This document shows positions 19,855 through 29,734 of a stretch of DNA of 64,000 bases, in pieces. This DNA comes from Anaerosalibacter massiliensis (GTDB lineage: Bacteria; Bacillota; Clostridia; Tissierellales; Sporanaerobacteraceae). The stretch lies in assembly GCA_000751555.1 (NCBI GenBank), contig CCEZ01000043.1:310001-374000 (forward strand). The letters are read 5' to 3'. A program made the translations under genes and the position numbers. Within the stretch, counting starts at the first letter, position 1, and each line of letters begins with the position of its first letter. Below the pieces are notes generated by a model, which worked only from the letters and a program-made list of their open reading frames with translations, ran no database searches and was not told where the DNA came from.

Positions 19855-21981
19855 TTGAAAAAGAAGAAGAAAGAATTTAATAGAGAAGTAACAGGTCTTA
19901 TTATAATATCTATGGGAATGCTCTCTGTTTTAAGTTTGTTAAGTGATAAAATGGGGATAATAGGAAAGCTCTTAAGAGACACATATCTTGCCTTAATGGG
20001 ATTTGGAGGCTATATATTTCCATTAGTTATTATATTTACTGGAGTATTATTTATTATAAATAAAGTAGATATAGCAAAAGATAAAAAAACGATATTCCTA
20101 TTGATAATATTTTTGTCTTTTATAACTATTTTAGATATTAGTAAAGTAAGAACAGATTCTTTTAGAGAACATATAAATCTAGCCTTTGAATATAGTAAAA
20201 GTGGCCTAGGTGGGGGAATTATAGGTGGTTTTTTTGGCTATCTTTCCTTTAAATTATTTGGCTCTTTAGGTTCTTATATAATATTTTTTATTATTGCATT
20301 GGTAAACTTTTTATTAATAACAGAAATAGAGATAAAAAATTTTTTCAAAAAAATAATTAAGGAAAATGAACCTTCTAAAACTAAAAAAGACAATAATACA
20401 TTAAATATTATGAGGAAAAAAGAAAATACTAAATCTAATAAAAAGAAAGATGAAAAAATAAAAATATTTGATTATAACAATAATAAAAATTTCAACAAAG
20501 AAAATTTTAACAAAGTTAAAAAGAAAAACATAAACTTTAATGAAGAGTCTACAAATACTTATAATTTTCCACATTTGGATTTATTGAAAGATAGACGAAG
20601 TGAAAAAAGTTCTAATGATAGAAAAGAAGTTCTATCAAATGCAAAAAAAATAGAAGAAACGATGGAGAACTTTGGTATTAAAGCAGAAATTGTCCAAATA
20701 AGTAAAGGACCTACTATTACTTGTTATGAGCTACAACCTGCTCCAGGAGTTAAAGTGAGTAAAATAGTAAATTTATCTAATGATATAGCTTTAAACTTAG
20801 CTACATCTGATGTAAGAATAGAGGCCCCCATACCAGGAAAAGCAGCAGTAGGTATAGAAGTGCCTAATAAAAATAAATTGAGTGTACCCTTAAAAGAAAT
20901 TTTAATGTCAGAGGATTATAAGAATATTAATACAAAAACACCTTTAGCTTTAGGAAAAGATATATCAGGGAAACCAATAATAACTAATATGGAAAAAATG
21001 CCTCATTTATTAATTGCTGGGGCTACAGGTTCAGGGAAAAGTGTTTGCATAAATACTATTATTATGAGTATATTATATAAATCTAGCCCTGAAGATGTGA
21101 AATTAATTTTAATTGATCCTAAAGTAGTAGAGTTAAATATATATAATGGAATTCCTCACTTGTTAATTCCGGTGGTAACAGATGCTAAAAAGGCTAGAAA
21201 TGCATTAAGTTGGTCTGTAGAAGAAATGACTAGAAGATATAAAATTTTTGCTCAAAATAATGTAAGAGATATCCATAGTTATAATAACAAAATTAAAAAT
21301 AATAAAGAAAGTGAGTCTGAAGTTTTACCTCAGATAGTTATAATTATTGATGAATTAGCAGATTTAATGATGGTATCTGCTCAAGAAATAGAAGATTATA
21401 TCTGTAGATTGGCACAAATGGCTAGAGCTGCTGGAATGTATTTAATTGTAGCAACTCAAAGGCCTTCAGTAGATGTAATTACTGGTACTATAAAAGCTAA
21501 TATACCATCTAGAATTTCTTTTGCAGTTACGTCTCAGGCAGATTCCAGAACTATTTTAGATATGGGCGGAGCAGAAAAATTATTAGGTAAAGGAGATATG
21601 CTTTTCTATCCTTCTAATTTTTCTAAACCATTAAGAGTGCAAGGTGCTTTTGTTGATGATGAGGAGGTTGTGGAAGTAGTTAAATTTTTAAAAGAACAGA
21701 AAAGTGTAGAATATGATGAAGAAATAATAGATTCTATGGAAAATAAATCTATCATTGACAAAGACAAAGAAAACGAAGATGAACTACTTCCTGAAGCTAT
21801 AAATTTAGTTATAGAGGAAGATCAAGCTTCCATATCACTCCTTCAACGAAAATTACGTATTGGATATGCAAGGGCTGCACGTCTTATAGATGAAATGGAA
21901 GAGAGAGGAATAGTCGGTGGACATGAAGGCAGTAAACCTAGAAAAGTGTTAATTGACAAAGAAACTTTTAATTCAGAATAA
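19855..21981 (+). CDS. ftsK: DNA translocase FtsK/SpoIIIE
   Basis: Hexameric ATP-driven DNA pump that clears chromosome from the septum and, in sporulation, loads the forespore. The 708-aa product has four N-terminal membrane helices, a Lys/Asn-rich linker (about 180-250), the motor with Walker A GATGSGKS at 389-396 and Walker B IIIDELADLMM, and a C-terminal winged-helix gamma domain (LLQRKLRIGYARAARLIDEM) that reads chromosome polarity. The TTG at 19855 lies 5 bases after GAGGTGG. Only one copy is in this window, so whether it serves as SpoIIIE, FtsK or both is open. Confidence 0.96.
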   Translation: MKKKKKEFNREVTGLIIISMGMLSVLSLLSDKMGIIGKLLRDTYLALMGFGGYIFPLVIIFTGVLFIINKVDIAKDKKTIFLLIIFLSFITILDISKVRTDSFREHINLAFEYSKSGLGGGIIGGFFGYLSFKLFGSLGSYIIFFIIALVNFLLITEIEIKNFFKKIIKENEPSKTKKDNNTLNIMRKKENTKSNKKKDEKIKIFDYNNNKNFNKENFNKVKKKNINFNEESTNTYNFPHLDLLKDRRSEKSSNDRKEVLSNAKKIEETMENFGIKAEIVQISKGPTITCYELQPAPGVKVSKIVNLSNDIALNLATSDVRIEAPIPGKAAVGIEVPNKNKLSVPLKEILMSEDYKNINTKTPLALGKDISGKPIITNMEKMPHLLIAGATGSGKSVCINTIIMSILYKSSPEDVKLILIDPKVVELNIYNGIPHLLIPVVTDAKKARNALSWSVEEMTRRYKIFAQNNVRDIHSYNNKIKNNKESESEVLPQIVIIIDELADLMMVSAQEIEDYICRLAQMARAAGMYLIVATQRPSVDVITGTIKANIPSRISFAVTSQADSRTILDMGGAEKLLGKGDMLFYPSNFSKPLRVQGAFVDDEEVVEVVKFLKEQKSVEYDEEIIDSMENKSIIDKDKENEDELLPEAINLVIEEDQASISLLQRKLRIGYARAARLIDEMEERGIVGGHEGSKPRKVLIDKETFNSE

Positions 21982-21995
21982 AGAGGTGTTCATAG

Positions 21996-23348
21996 TTGGA
22001 TACAAAAAACATAGCTATAATTACTTTAGGATGTTCAAAGAATGAAATAGATTCGGATTTAATGACAAGTATTTTACTTAATAAGGGATATTATATTACT
22101 GATGAATTAAATAAAGCAGATGTGATAGTTATAAATACCTGTGGATTCATTAATGATGCAAAAGAAGAATCAATAGAAATTATTTGGGAAATGTGTAAAT
22201 ACAAAGAATATGGTCGTTGTAAATATATTGTATTGGCAGGTTGTTTAGCAGAAAGATACTGGAAAGAATTGATGGATGAAATAAAATATGTAGACGGAAT
22301 TATAGGTACAGGAAATATAAAAGAGATAGTAAATTTAATAGAGGAATTAGAAAGAAAAAATAAAGTTATAAAAGTAGGAAATATAAATAGTGAATATGTA
22401 GAAAAACCTAAAAGAAGAGATTTTAATCATACTGCCTATGTTAAAATCTCTGAAGGTTGCAATAACAATTGTTCCTATTGTATAATACCAAAACTTCGTG
22501 GCAAATACAGAAGTAGAAAAATAGAGGATATTATTTCAGAAGTTGAATATTTGGCAGATGAAGGTGTCAAAGAAATAATACTTATTGCACAGAATACAAC
22601 AGATTATGGAATAGATTTATATGGTGAGTATAAATTACCTCATTTATTAGAGAAATTAAATAAAATAAAAAAAATAAATTGGATTAGACTTTTATATATG
22701 TATCCTGATAATTTTAATGATAATTTTATAAAAGCTATTAAAGAAAATGATAAGGTAGTAAAGTATTTAGATATACCTATTCAGCATATGAGTGATAAAG
22801 TTTTAAAAAATATGAATAGAAAAACTACTAAAAAAGATATTACAAATTTAATAAGTAAATTAAGAAATGAAATTCCAGAAATAGTTATTAGAACTACAAT
22901 TATAGTTGGATTTCCTGGGGAGACATTAGAACAATTTAATGAATTATATCAATCTGTTGAAGAAAATAAATTTGATAGATTAGGTGTCTTTACTTATTCT
23001 AGAGAAGAAGGGACAAGTGCATATAATTTCAAAGATCAAATAGATGAAGAAACAAAAAAATATAGAAAAGACAAAATAATGGAACTGCAAAAAGAAATAT
23101 CTTTAAAAAGAAATAAAGAAAAACTAGGTAAAATATATACTGTTTTAGTGGAAGAAGAAATAGAATCAGGTACATATATTGGTAGAACTTATATGGATAG
23201 TCCTGAAATAGATGGTCTTGTTTATTTTAATAGTAGTGATAAAGTAGAAATAGGAAGTTTTATAAAGGTAAGAATTGTTGATTATTTAGAGTATGATTTA
23301 ATGGGGGCGATTATAGGTGAATCTGGCCAACAAGATAACACTTTTTAG
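21996..23348 (+). CDS. rimO: Ribosomal protein S12 methylthiotransferase RimO
   Basis: Radical-SAM enzyme that adds a methylthio group to Asp88 of S12. The 450-aa product has the N-terminal UPF0004 cluster domain (TLGCSKNEIDSDLM), radical-SAM CxxxCxxC at Cys155/159/162, and a C-terminal TRAM domain. The NEIDSD text and the TRAM tail separate it from MiaB at 45158-46588. It starts with TTG and overlaps pgsA by 32 bases. Confidence 0.94.
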   Translation: MDTKNIAIITLGCSKNEIDSDLMTSILLNKGYYITDELNKADVIVINTCGFINDAKEESIEIIWEMCKYKEYGRCKYIVLAGCLAERYWKELMDEIKYVDGIIGTGNIKEIVNLIEELERKNKVIKVGNINSEYVEKPKRRDFNHTAYVKISEGCNNNCSYCIIPKLRGKYRSRKIEDIISEVEYLADEGVKEIILIAQNTTDYGIDLYGEYKLPHLLEKLNKIKKINWIRLLYMYPDNFNDNFIKAIKENDKVVKYLDIPIQHMSDKVLKNMNRKTTKKDITNLISKLRNEIPEIVIRTTIIVGFPGETLEQFNELYQSVEENKFDRLGVFTYSREEGTSAYNFKDQIDEETKKYRKDKIMELQKEISLKRNKEKLGKIYTVLVEEEIESGTYIGRTYMDSPEIDGLVYFNSSDKVEIGSFIKVRIVDYLEYDLMGAIIGESGQQDNTF

Positions 23349-23841
23349 AGTTGTTTTAATTCCTATTTTCATGTTTTTCTTACTTTCCAATATTAGTAAT
23401 GGTCAATATATAGCTGCAGCAATTTTTATAATAGCATCACTTACTGATACATTAGATGGATATATAGCTAGAAGCAGAAATCAAGTGACTAACTTTGGTA
23501 AATTTATGGATCCGTTAGCTGATAAATTATTGGTTTCTGCAGCTTTAATATCTTTAGTAGAATTAAAAAGAGTACCAGCTTGGATGGTTGTAGTTATCAT
23601 TGCAAGAGAATTTGCAATTACAGGTTTAAGAGTTATTGCAGCTTCAGAAGGAGTTACTATTGCAGCAAGTAGTTTAGGAAAAATAAAAACAATCACTCAA
23701 CTAGTAGCTGTAATAGCAATATTATTTAATATTCATCCTTTTGATACAATAATGCTTTATACAGCAGTGTTCTTTACTATATTATCAGGAATAGACTATA
23801 TACGTAAAAATAAAAAAGTGTTACATTCTGGGGAAAGATAG
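23317..23841 (+). CDS. pgsA: CDP-diacylglycerol-glycerol-3-phosphate 3-phosphatidyltransferase
   Basis: Makes phosphatidylglycerol phosphate in the membrane. The 174-aa product has the CDP-alcohol phosphotransferase motif DTLDGYIARSR followed by GKFMDPLADK, and about five membrane helices. The GTG start gives the family N-terminus MNLANKITLFR and lies inside the end of rimO, so the two are probably translationally coupled. Confidence 0.95.
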   Translation: MNLANKITLFRVVLIPIFMFFLLSNISNGQYIAAAIFIIASLTDTLDGYIARSRNQVTNFGKFMDPLADKLLVSAALISLVELKRVPAWMVVVIIAREFAITGLRVIAASEGVTIAASSLGKIKTITQLVAVIAILFNIHPFDTIMLYTAVFFTILSGIDYIRKNKKVLHSGER

Positions 23842-23858
23842 ACAGGAGTTGAAAACTT

Positions 23859-25094
23859 ATGAAATCTGAAATTATTAGTGTTGGTAGTGAATTGCTTCTT
23901 GGAAATACTATAAATACTAATGCTACATTTATATCTATGAAATTAGCTGAATTGGGTATAGATATATTTTATCATACTGTTGTAGGAGATAATGCAAATA
24001 GGCTTAAAGATGTTACAAAACTGGCAATTAGCAGATCAGATTTAATTATTTATACAGGCGGCTTAGGACCAACTAAGGATGATTTAACAAAAGAAGTTGT
24101 TTCTGAAACTTTAGGTATTGAATTAGAACTTAATAATATTTATCTTAAAAATATAAAAGAATATTTTAAGAAAAAGAATGCTAAAATGACAGAGAATAAT
24201 ATAAAACAAGCTTATATACCTAAAGGAGGCAAAATTTTAAATAATGATATAGGAACAGCTCCTGGTGTTTTCTTAAATCGGAAAGGCAAGAAAATAGTGT
24301 TTCTGCCAGGACCTCCAAATGAAATGAAAACTATGTTTAATAATTATACAGTTCCATTATTAAAACAAGAAAATATTATAAAATCAAAAGTTATAAAAAC
24401 TATGGGAATAGGAGAATCTTCTTTGGAGGAATTAATTAAAGATATTATTGCTAATCAATCTAACCCAACTATTGCTACTTATGCAAAACAAGGACAAGTA
24501 GAAATTAGGGTGACTGGAAAGGGCAGAAGTGAAAAAGAAGTTAACCAACTTATTAACCCTATAATAGATAAAATTAATAAAAAAGTAGGAAATTATATAT
24601 ATAGCTATAATGACGAGTCTATTGAAGAAGTTTTCTTTCAGTTATTAAAGAAGAATAACATGACAGTAGGATTTTGTGAATCATGTACTGGAGGTTTAGT
24701 ATCTAGCAGATTTACAGCTCTAGCAGATGCATCTCAAGTTTTTGAAAGAGGAATAGTTGCTTATAGTAATAATTCTAAAATGGAAGAATTAAATGTAAAT
24801 AAAGATACATTAGAAGCTCATGGACCTGTAAGTGAAGAAACTGCGAGAGAAATGGCTTTAGGACTATTGAACAAAAGTAATGTAGACATAGCTTTATCTA
24901 CAACTGGAATAGCAGGACCAACTGGCGGAACCAAAACTAAACCTTTGGGTTTAGTTTATATTGGACTAGCAACTAAAAATGAAAACTATGCTATAAAAAC
25001 TTTCTTTACTGGAGATAGAAACTCTATTCAAAGGAAAGCTGCAAATAAGGTATTTGCAGAAGGAAGAAAATATTTACTTAAAATTAATAATTGA
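23859..25094 (+). CDS. cinA: CinA: competence/damage-inducible protein with NMN amidase domain
   Basis: The 411-aa product has an N-terminal MoCF/COG1058 domain (VGSELLLGNTINTNA, YTGGLGPTKDDLTKE) and a C-terminal PncC-type nicotinamide-nucleotide amidohydrolase domain (VGFCESCTGGLVSSRFT, STTGIAGPTGGTKTKP). It recycles NAD by-products and in several species is co-induced with recA in DNA damage or competence. It lies immediately upstream of recA, and the recA -35 box overlaps its stop codon. Confidence 0.95.
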   Translation: MKSEIISVGSELLLGNTINTNATFISMKLAELGIDIFYHTVVGDNANRLKDVTKLAISRSDLIIYTGGLGPTKDDLTKEVVSETLGIELELNNIYLKNIKEYFKKKNAKMTENNIKQAYIPKGGKILNNDIGTAPGVFLNRKGKKIVFLPGPPNEMKTMFNNYTVPLLKQENIIKSKVIKTMGIGESSLEELIKDIIANQSNPTIATYAKQGQVEIRVTGKGRSEKEVNQLINPIIDKINKKVGNYIYSYNDESIEEVFFQLLKKNNMTVGFCESCTGGLVSSRFTALADASQVFERGIVAYSNNSKMEELNVNKDTLEAHGPVSEETAREMALGLLNKSNVDIALSTTGIAGPTGGTKTKPLGLVYIGLATKNENYAIKTFFTGDRNSIQRKAANKVFAEGRKYLLKINN

Positions 25095-25119
25095 CTATAC
25101 CACTAAAATAATGTAGAAT
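25091..25119 (+). promoter_or_regulatory. Sigma-A promoter of recA
   Basis: TTGACT (25091-25096), exact 17-base spacer, TAGAAT (25114-25119). The -35 overlaps the cinA stop codon. Confidence 0.75.
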
Positions 25120-25128
25120 AGTTATTAT

Positions 25129-25140
25129 GAACTTGTGTTC
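25129..25140 (+). promoter_or_regulatory. LexA (SOS) box of recA
   Basis: GAACTTGTGTTC is a perfect GAAC-N4-GTTC palindrome, the Gram-positive LexA/DinR core. It lies about 10 bases after the -10 box, over the transcription start. lexA itself is in this window. Confidence 0.85.
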
Positions 25141-25181
25141 TAATATTTGAAAGGTGGTGAATCCAGTTTAACTGGGTATAA

Positions 25182-26249
25182 ATGGTTGAAAACACTGATA
25201 AGCAAAAGGCATTAAATAATGCTTTAAATCAAATAGAAAAACAGTTTGGTAAAGGTTCTATAATGAAATTAGGAGAAAATGCTCATATGAATATTGAGGT
25301 GATTCCAACTGGAGCTTTAGATTTAGATATAGCCTTAGGAATAGGAGGACTTCCTAAAGGGAGGGTGATAGAAGTATTTGGCCCTGAATCTTCTGGTAAG
25401 ACTACAGTAGCTCTTCATGCTATAGCTGAATCACAAAAAAGAGGTGGTATTGCTGCTTTCATAGATGCTGAACATGCTTTAGATCCAACTTATGCAAAGA
25501 AACTAGGGGTAGATACTGAAAATTTAATTGTATCTCAGCCTGATACAGGAGAGCAAGCTTTAGAAATTGCAGAAGCTTTAGTAAGGAGTGGTGCTGTGGA
25601 TATTGTAGTAGTTGACTCAGTTGCAGCATTAGTTCCAAAAGCAGAAATAGAGGGAGAAATGGGAGATAGTCATGTTGGATTACAAGCAAGGCTTATGTCT
25701 CAGGCTTTAAGAAAATTATCAGGCTCTATAAGTAAGTCTCAAACTATTGCTATATTTATAAATCAACTTAGAGAAAAAGTAGGAATTATGTTTGGAAATC
25801 CTGAAACTACTACGGGAGGTAGAGCTTTAAAGTTTTATTCTTCAGTAAGATTGGATGTAAGAAGAATAGAAGCTATAAAACAAGGTGATAATATAATAGG
25901 AAATCGTACTAGAGTAAGAGTTGTTAAAAATAAGGTAGCACCTCCTTTTAAGAAAGCAGAATTTGATATAATGTATGGGGAAGGTATATCTAAAGAAGGA
26001 AATATTTTAGATGTAGGAGTATCTTCTGATATTATAAATAAAGCTGGTTCTTGGTACAGTTATGGTGAGCATAGGTTAGGTCAAGGAAGAGAAAACTCTA
26101 AAGATTTTCTAAAAGAAAATCCTGAAATAGCTTTGGAAATAGAAAATAAAATTAGAGAAAAATATGGTTTAATAAATAAAAAAGATAAAAAAAACATTCA
26201 AGACGAAAGTAAGGATAAAAGTGAAAAAAAGAAAGAAAAAAATAAATAG
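25182..26249 (+). CDS. recA: Recombinase RecA
   Basis: Strand-exchange ATPase and SOS co-protease. The 355-aa product has Walker A GPESSGKT at 67-74, DNA-binding loops ([37 protein letters not shown]), and a Lys-rich C-terminus. The LexA box and promoter lie upstream. The best Shine-Dalgarno (AAGGTGGTGA, 25151-25160) is 21 bases from the ATG with a small hairpin (25163-25175) between them; see findings. Confidence 0.98.
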   Translation: MVENTDKQKALNNALNQIEKQFGKGSIMKLGENAHMNIEVIPTGALDLDIALGIGGLPKGRVIEVFGPESSGKTTVALHAIAESQKRGGIAAFIDAEHALDPTYAKKLGVDTENLIVSQPDTGEQALEIAEALVRSGAVDIVVVDSVAALVPKAEIEGEMGDSHVGLQARLMSQALRKLSGSISKSQTIAIFINQLREKVGIMFGNPETTTGGRALKFYSSVRLDVRRIEAIKQGDNIIGNRTRVRVVKNKVAPPFKKAEFDIMYGEGISKEGNILDVGVSSDIINKAGSWYSYGEHRLGQGRENSKDFLKENPEIALEIENKIREKYGLINKKDKKNIQDESKDKSEKKKEKNK

Positions 26250-26290
26250 AAGATAAAACCTCCTTATATTATATAAGGAGGTTTTATCTT
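26250..26290. terminator. Terminator-like palindrome after recA
   Basis: A 20-bp perfect stem (26250-26269 with 26271-26290) around a single central base, directly after the recA stop. The right arm carries a TTTTATCTT tail. Confidence 0.75.
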
Positions 26291-26305
26291 AAAGGAGTGT
26301 TATAT

Positions 26306-27289
26306 TTGAAAATACTATTCTTTACAGATACACATATAAGAGGAACTACTCCTGCAAATAGAAAAGATAATTTAGTTGATACCTTAGAGGAAAAATTTAA
26401 TGAAGTATTGGATATATCAAATAAACACAATGTAGATTATATACTACATGGAGGGGATTTGTTTGATAGACCAGATGTTTCTATTTCCATTGTAAGTAGA
26501 TTCGTTACCATTTTAAATAAATTTAAGATGCCAATTTATATAATCTGTGGTAATCATGACATATATGGACATAATCCAGATACAATAAATAGGACTATGC
26601 TAGGATTGTTTAATTCTATTGGTACAGTAAATTTAATAGATGAAAACCAAATTGTATTTTTAAAAAAAGATGATGTGACTGTACAACTAACAGGTCAGCC
26701 ATATATATATAATATTGATGATAATAATAGTTTAAATAGATATATTATAAATGATGTAGATCCTAAAGCAGACTATTCAATTCATATGGTTCATGGTATG
26801 CTCTTAGATAAACCTTTTATAAAGGGAATTCCCTATACATTAATATATGATATAAAATCTACTAAAGCTGATATTACACTTTCTGGACATTATCATTCAG
26901 GATTTGGTATTATAAAATCAAATGATAAATACTTTGTGAACCCAGGAAGTTTGATCCGAATAACAAATAGTCTTAAAGAAATTGAAAGAATTCCTCAAGT
27001 AGTTTTAATTGATTTAAATGATGATATAAATATAAAACTTATTCCGTTGAAAACAGCATTACCTGGAGAAAAAATATTAGATAGAAAGAAAATTGAAACT
27101 TTTATATTTAAAAATGAGAGATTAGTCCAGTTTAAGCAATCTATAGATTCAACTGTCAGCTTTGAAAAATTGGATATTAATGAAGTATTATTAGAAGTTT
27201 CTACAGCTGAAGGAGTTGCAGAAAATGTAAAGGAAGAAGCTTTAAGAAGAATTGCATCCTCTCAAATGAAAGATTTAGGAGATGATTAG
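26306..27289 (+). CDS. Mre11/SbcD-like calcineurin-type DNA nuclease
   Basis: A 327-aa metallophosphoesterase with the whole metal-binding set: FFTDTHIRG, HGGDLFDRP, ICGNHDIYG, MVHG and SGHYHSG. This is the order and spacing of Mre11/SbcD nucleases. The next three genes form a Rad50-like ATPase in pieces, so the pair is probably a DNA-end-processing complex. The TTG at 26306 has AAAGGAG at a suitable distance. It is separated from recA by a terminator but is followed by its partners with gaps of only 3 to 11 bases or small overlaps. Confidence 0.85.
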   Translation: MKILFFTDTHIRGTTPANRKDNLVDTLEEKFNEVLDISNKHNVDYILHGGDLFDRPDVSISIVSRFVTILNKFKMPIYIICGNHDIYGHNPDTINRTMLGLFNSIGTVNLIDENQIVFLKKDDVTVQLTGQPYIYNIDDNNSLNRYIINDVDPKADYSIHMVHGMLLDKPFIKGIPYTLIYDIKSTKADITLSGHYHSGFGIIKSNDKYFVNPGSLIRITNSLKEIERIPQVVLIDLNDDINIKLIPLKTALPGEKILDRKKIETFIFKNERLVQFKQSIDSTVSFEKLDINEVLLEVSTAEGVAENVKEEALRRIASSQMKDLGDD

Positions 27290-27292
27290 TAT

Positions 27293-28735
27293 ATGAAGTA
27301 TATTAAGAAGGTTATTTTAGAAAACTTTCAATCCCATAAATATACGGAGTTAGAGTTTGATGAAAATTTAAATGTCATAGTTGGACCTTCAGATCAGGGC
27401 AAAAGTGCTATAATAAGAGGAATTAAATGGGCTCTTTTTAATGAACCTTCTGGAGACTTCTTTATAAGAGAAGGTGAAAGTGATTGTAGTGTAACAATAC
27501 AATTTAATGATGGTATTAAAATTAAGAGATATAAAAGTAAAAATAAGAATTTATATTGTCTTTATGATAGCAGTGGAGAAGAACAGATTTTTGAAGGGTT
27601 TGGAAAAAATGTTCCTAAAGAAATAATTGATGCAACAAATATTAGAAAAGTATATTTAGATGGAAAACAGACAAACTCTATAAATATAAGCGATCAATTA
27701 GAAGGGCCTTTTTTACTGTCTGAAAAAACTAGTACAAGGGCAAATGCAATTGGAAGATTAGTTGGAGTTCATATAATTGATGATGCTGTTGGAGAGACTT
27801 TGAAAGATATAAGAAACTTAAATTTATCTAGACGGAATTTAACAAATCAATTAGACAAACTTGAAAATAATTTAAAAGAGTATAACTATCTTGAAGAATT
27901 AAAATCTACTGTAAAAAAATTGGACGAAATAAAAAATGAAATTAAACAATTAGAAGATAAGTCTATGAAATTAAAGAAAATAAGTATAGAATATAATAAT
28001 ATAGAAAAAGAAACAAAAGATTTGAAAAATCTAAGTATTAAATTAGAAAATATAAATACAGTAGAAAGCATTACTAATGATTTAAATATGAAAGTAAAAA
28101 CATATAATTTTATTGATAATAGACGGAAATACTTATTCGATATTAATAAAAATATTTGTTATAATGAAAATATAGTGAATTCTTTAGAGAATTTACATAG
28201 AGTCAGTGAATTAGTTAAAGAATCAGAAGATAAGGTTATTAAAAAAAATAGATTAGAAGTTGTAGACTCAAATTGCAAATTAGTGAAAAAGAATATAAAA
28301 GCTAATTATAATATTCTTACTGAGTTAAAAAATATTGATATTGTAGATAAAAAAATTTCCTTCATATATGATGATAGTAAAAAGCTTATAGAGTTAATAT
28401 CTACTAAAAAAAAGTTTGATGAAAATAATATGAGAACAATATATGGAAGAAATTATCTAGAGAAATTTTCTCAGATAAATTATGTAGATAAAGTTTTTTC
28501 TGTTTTGGAAAAGAAAGTGCTTATATTGTCAAAGCTAATAAATTTTCAGAATGAAAAAAATATTACTCAATCTGAACTAAACTCAACTAAAAAAGCTATT
28601 AAAAAAGAAAATAAACAAATTGAATATTATCTTAGGGAATATAAAAGGTTATTAGAACAATTTGAAGTATGCCCATTATGTTTTCACAAGATAGACAATG
28701 AAACTATAGAGGAAATAATTAATAACTATAATTGA
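27293..28735 (+). CDS. N-terminal half of a split Rad50/SbcC-like ATPase
   Basis: The 480-aa product begins like Rad50 (VILENFQSHKYTELEF) with Walker A GPSDQGKS at 31-38 and a Q-loop-type region near 130-150. A coiled coil runs from about 170 to 455, and it ends 17 residues after a half zinc hook, CPLC at 460-463. There is no Walker B or ABC signature, which are supplied by the gene at 29004. It starts 3 bases after the nuclease gene, with its ribosome binding site inside that gene. The protein stops where an intact Rad50 would turn back at the hook. Confidence 0.8.
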   Translation: MKYIKKVILENFQSHKYTELEFDENLNVIVGPSDQGKSAIIRGIKWALFNEPSGDFFIREGESDCSVTIQFNDGIKIKRYKSKNKNLYCLYDSSGEEQIFEGFGKNVPKEIIDATNIRKVYLDGKQTNSINISDQLEGPFLLSEKTSTRANAIGRLVGVHIIDDAVGETLKDIRNLNLSRRNLTNQLDKLENNLKEYNYLEELKSTVKKLDEIKNEIKQLEDKSMKLKKISIEYNNIEKETKDLKNLSIKLENINTVESITNDLNMKVKTYNFIDNRRKYLFDINKNICYNENIVNSLENLHRVSELVKESEDKVIKKNRLEVVDSNCKLVKKNIKANYNILTELKNIDIVDKKISFIYDDSKKLIELISTKKKFDENNMRTIYGRNYLEKFSQINYVDKVFSVLEKKVLILSKLINFQNEKNITQSELNSTKKAIKKENKQIEYYLREYKRLLEQFEVCPLCFHKIDNETIEEIINNYN

Positions 28736-28746
28736 GGAGGATAAAT

Positions 28747-28998
28747 GTGAGTGACTATGAAAAAGAACTAAATTTATTGAAAAAAGATCTTGAAAAGGCA
28801 AAATCTTTAAAATATAAAGCAGAAGCAAGATTAGAACAACTAAATAAACAACAAGAAGAAATTGTTAGAGAATTGGAAGAATTAGGGGTTAATCCTGATG
28901 AATTAGATGGGGAAATCGAAAAGTTAACTAAAGAAATAAATAATTTATTTGAAGAAGCTCATAAAATGCTTCCAAAGGATATTCTAGAAAAGAAGTGA
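28747..28998 (+). CDS. Small coiled-coil protein of the split Rad50-like cluster
   Basis: An 83-aa, highly charged, almost wholly helical heptad protein with no other domain. GTG 28747 lies 6 bases after GAGGAGG. A TTG at 28732 overlapping the previous stop is possible but sits in front of the binding site. It lies between the two ATPase halves and could supply part of the returning coiled coil. Function is inferred from position only. Confidence 0.65.
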   Translation: MSDYEKELNLLKKDLEKAKSLKYKAEARLEQLNKQQEEIVRELEELGVNPDELDGEIEKLTKEINNLFEEAHKMLPKDILEKK

Positions 28999-29003
28999 TG
29001 CTA

Positions 29004-29660
29004 ATGATTGAAAATTATTTGGATTTAGAAAATAAGACAGAAGCTCTTAAAAGTTTTTTATCTAGAGAGTCAGGAAAGAAAGATAAAATATTAGAACAGA
29101 TAGAAGATACATCAGAAGAGCTTTCGAATATTGATGAGAAGGTAAACCTTTTAGAAAAGGTAAATATATTACTCCAAAAGACTTCTGAATATGCAAGGCT
29201 ACAATCAAAACAGCAAATTGAGGTAATAGTTTCTAACTGTCTTCAATATATATTTGATTCTAATATGGAGTTTATTATTGAAATTGAAGAGTTATATGGC
29301 AAGCCTAATGCTGAATTTTACGTTATTACAAAAGATGAAAAAGAAGTTATTAAAACTAAACCAGAACTATCTAGAGGGGGAGGAGTAGTAGATATAATTT
29401 CCTTAGCATTAAGAGTATCTTTTCTTCAAGTTCATAAACCTCTTATACAAGGGCCTTTAATATTAGATGAACCAGCTAAACATGTTAGTGAAGATTTTAT
29501 TTTTAATGTAGCAGATTTTTTGAAGAGAACTTCTGAAATGTTTAGTAGACAGATTATTATGGTTACACACAACCATCACCTTTCATCTGTTAGTACAAAT
29601 GCTTATAGAGTTCATCTAGAGGGTACTAAGAGCATTGTTGAAAAGGTAACCCCTAATTAA
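29004..29660 (+). CDS. C-terminal half of a split Rad50/SbcC-like ATPase
   Basis: The 218-aa product opens with about 70 residues of coiled coil, then the ATPase C-lobe: an ABC-type signature read as LSRGGGVVDIISLALRVSF (SRGGG from 123) and Walker B LILDEPAKHVS (Asp155, Glu156), then a switch histidine segment MVTHNHHLSSV. It complements the Walker A half at 27293. Starts at GTG 28995 or ATG 28998 are also in frame. ATG 29004 has AAAGAAG 8 bases upstream. Each piece has its own ribosome binding site, so this is a real split and not a sequencing frameshift. Confidence 0.78.
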   Translation: MIENYLDLENKTEALKSFLSRESGKKDKILEQIEDTSEELSNIDEKVNLLEKVNILLQKTSEYARLQSKQQIEVIVSNCLQYIFDSNMEFIIEIEELYGKPNAEFYVITKDEKEVIKTKPELSRGGGVVDIISLALRVSFLQVHKPLIQGPLILDEPAKHVSEDFIFNVADFLKRTSEMFSRQIIMVTHNHHLSSVSTNAYRVHLEGTKSIVEKVTPN

Positions 29661-29734
29661 TCACTTGACAGACCTATATAAAAGTAATAAAATAAAATCG
29701 TATGCAAGTCCTATCAATACACAAATGTAGACTC

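Noticed and set aside
26250..26290. Palindrome after recA as the end of an insertion sequence
   Set aside because: No transposase or target duplication is near; position directly after recA fits a terminator.
27293..29660. Split ATPase as a sequencing or frameshift artefact
   Set aside because: Each of the three pieces has its own start and Shine-Dalgarno, the junctions are short overlaps or gaps of a few bases, and the middle piece is a complete small protein.
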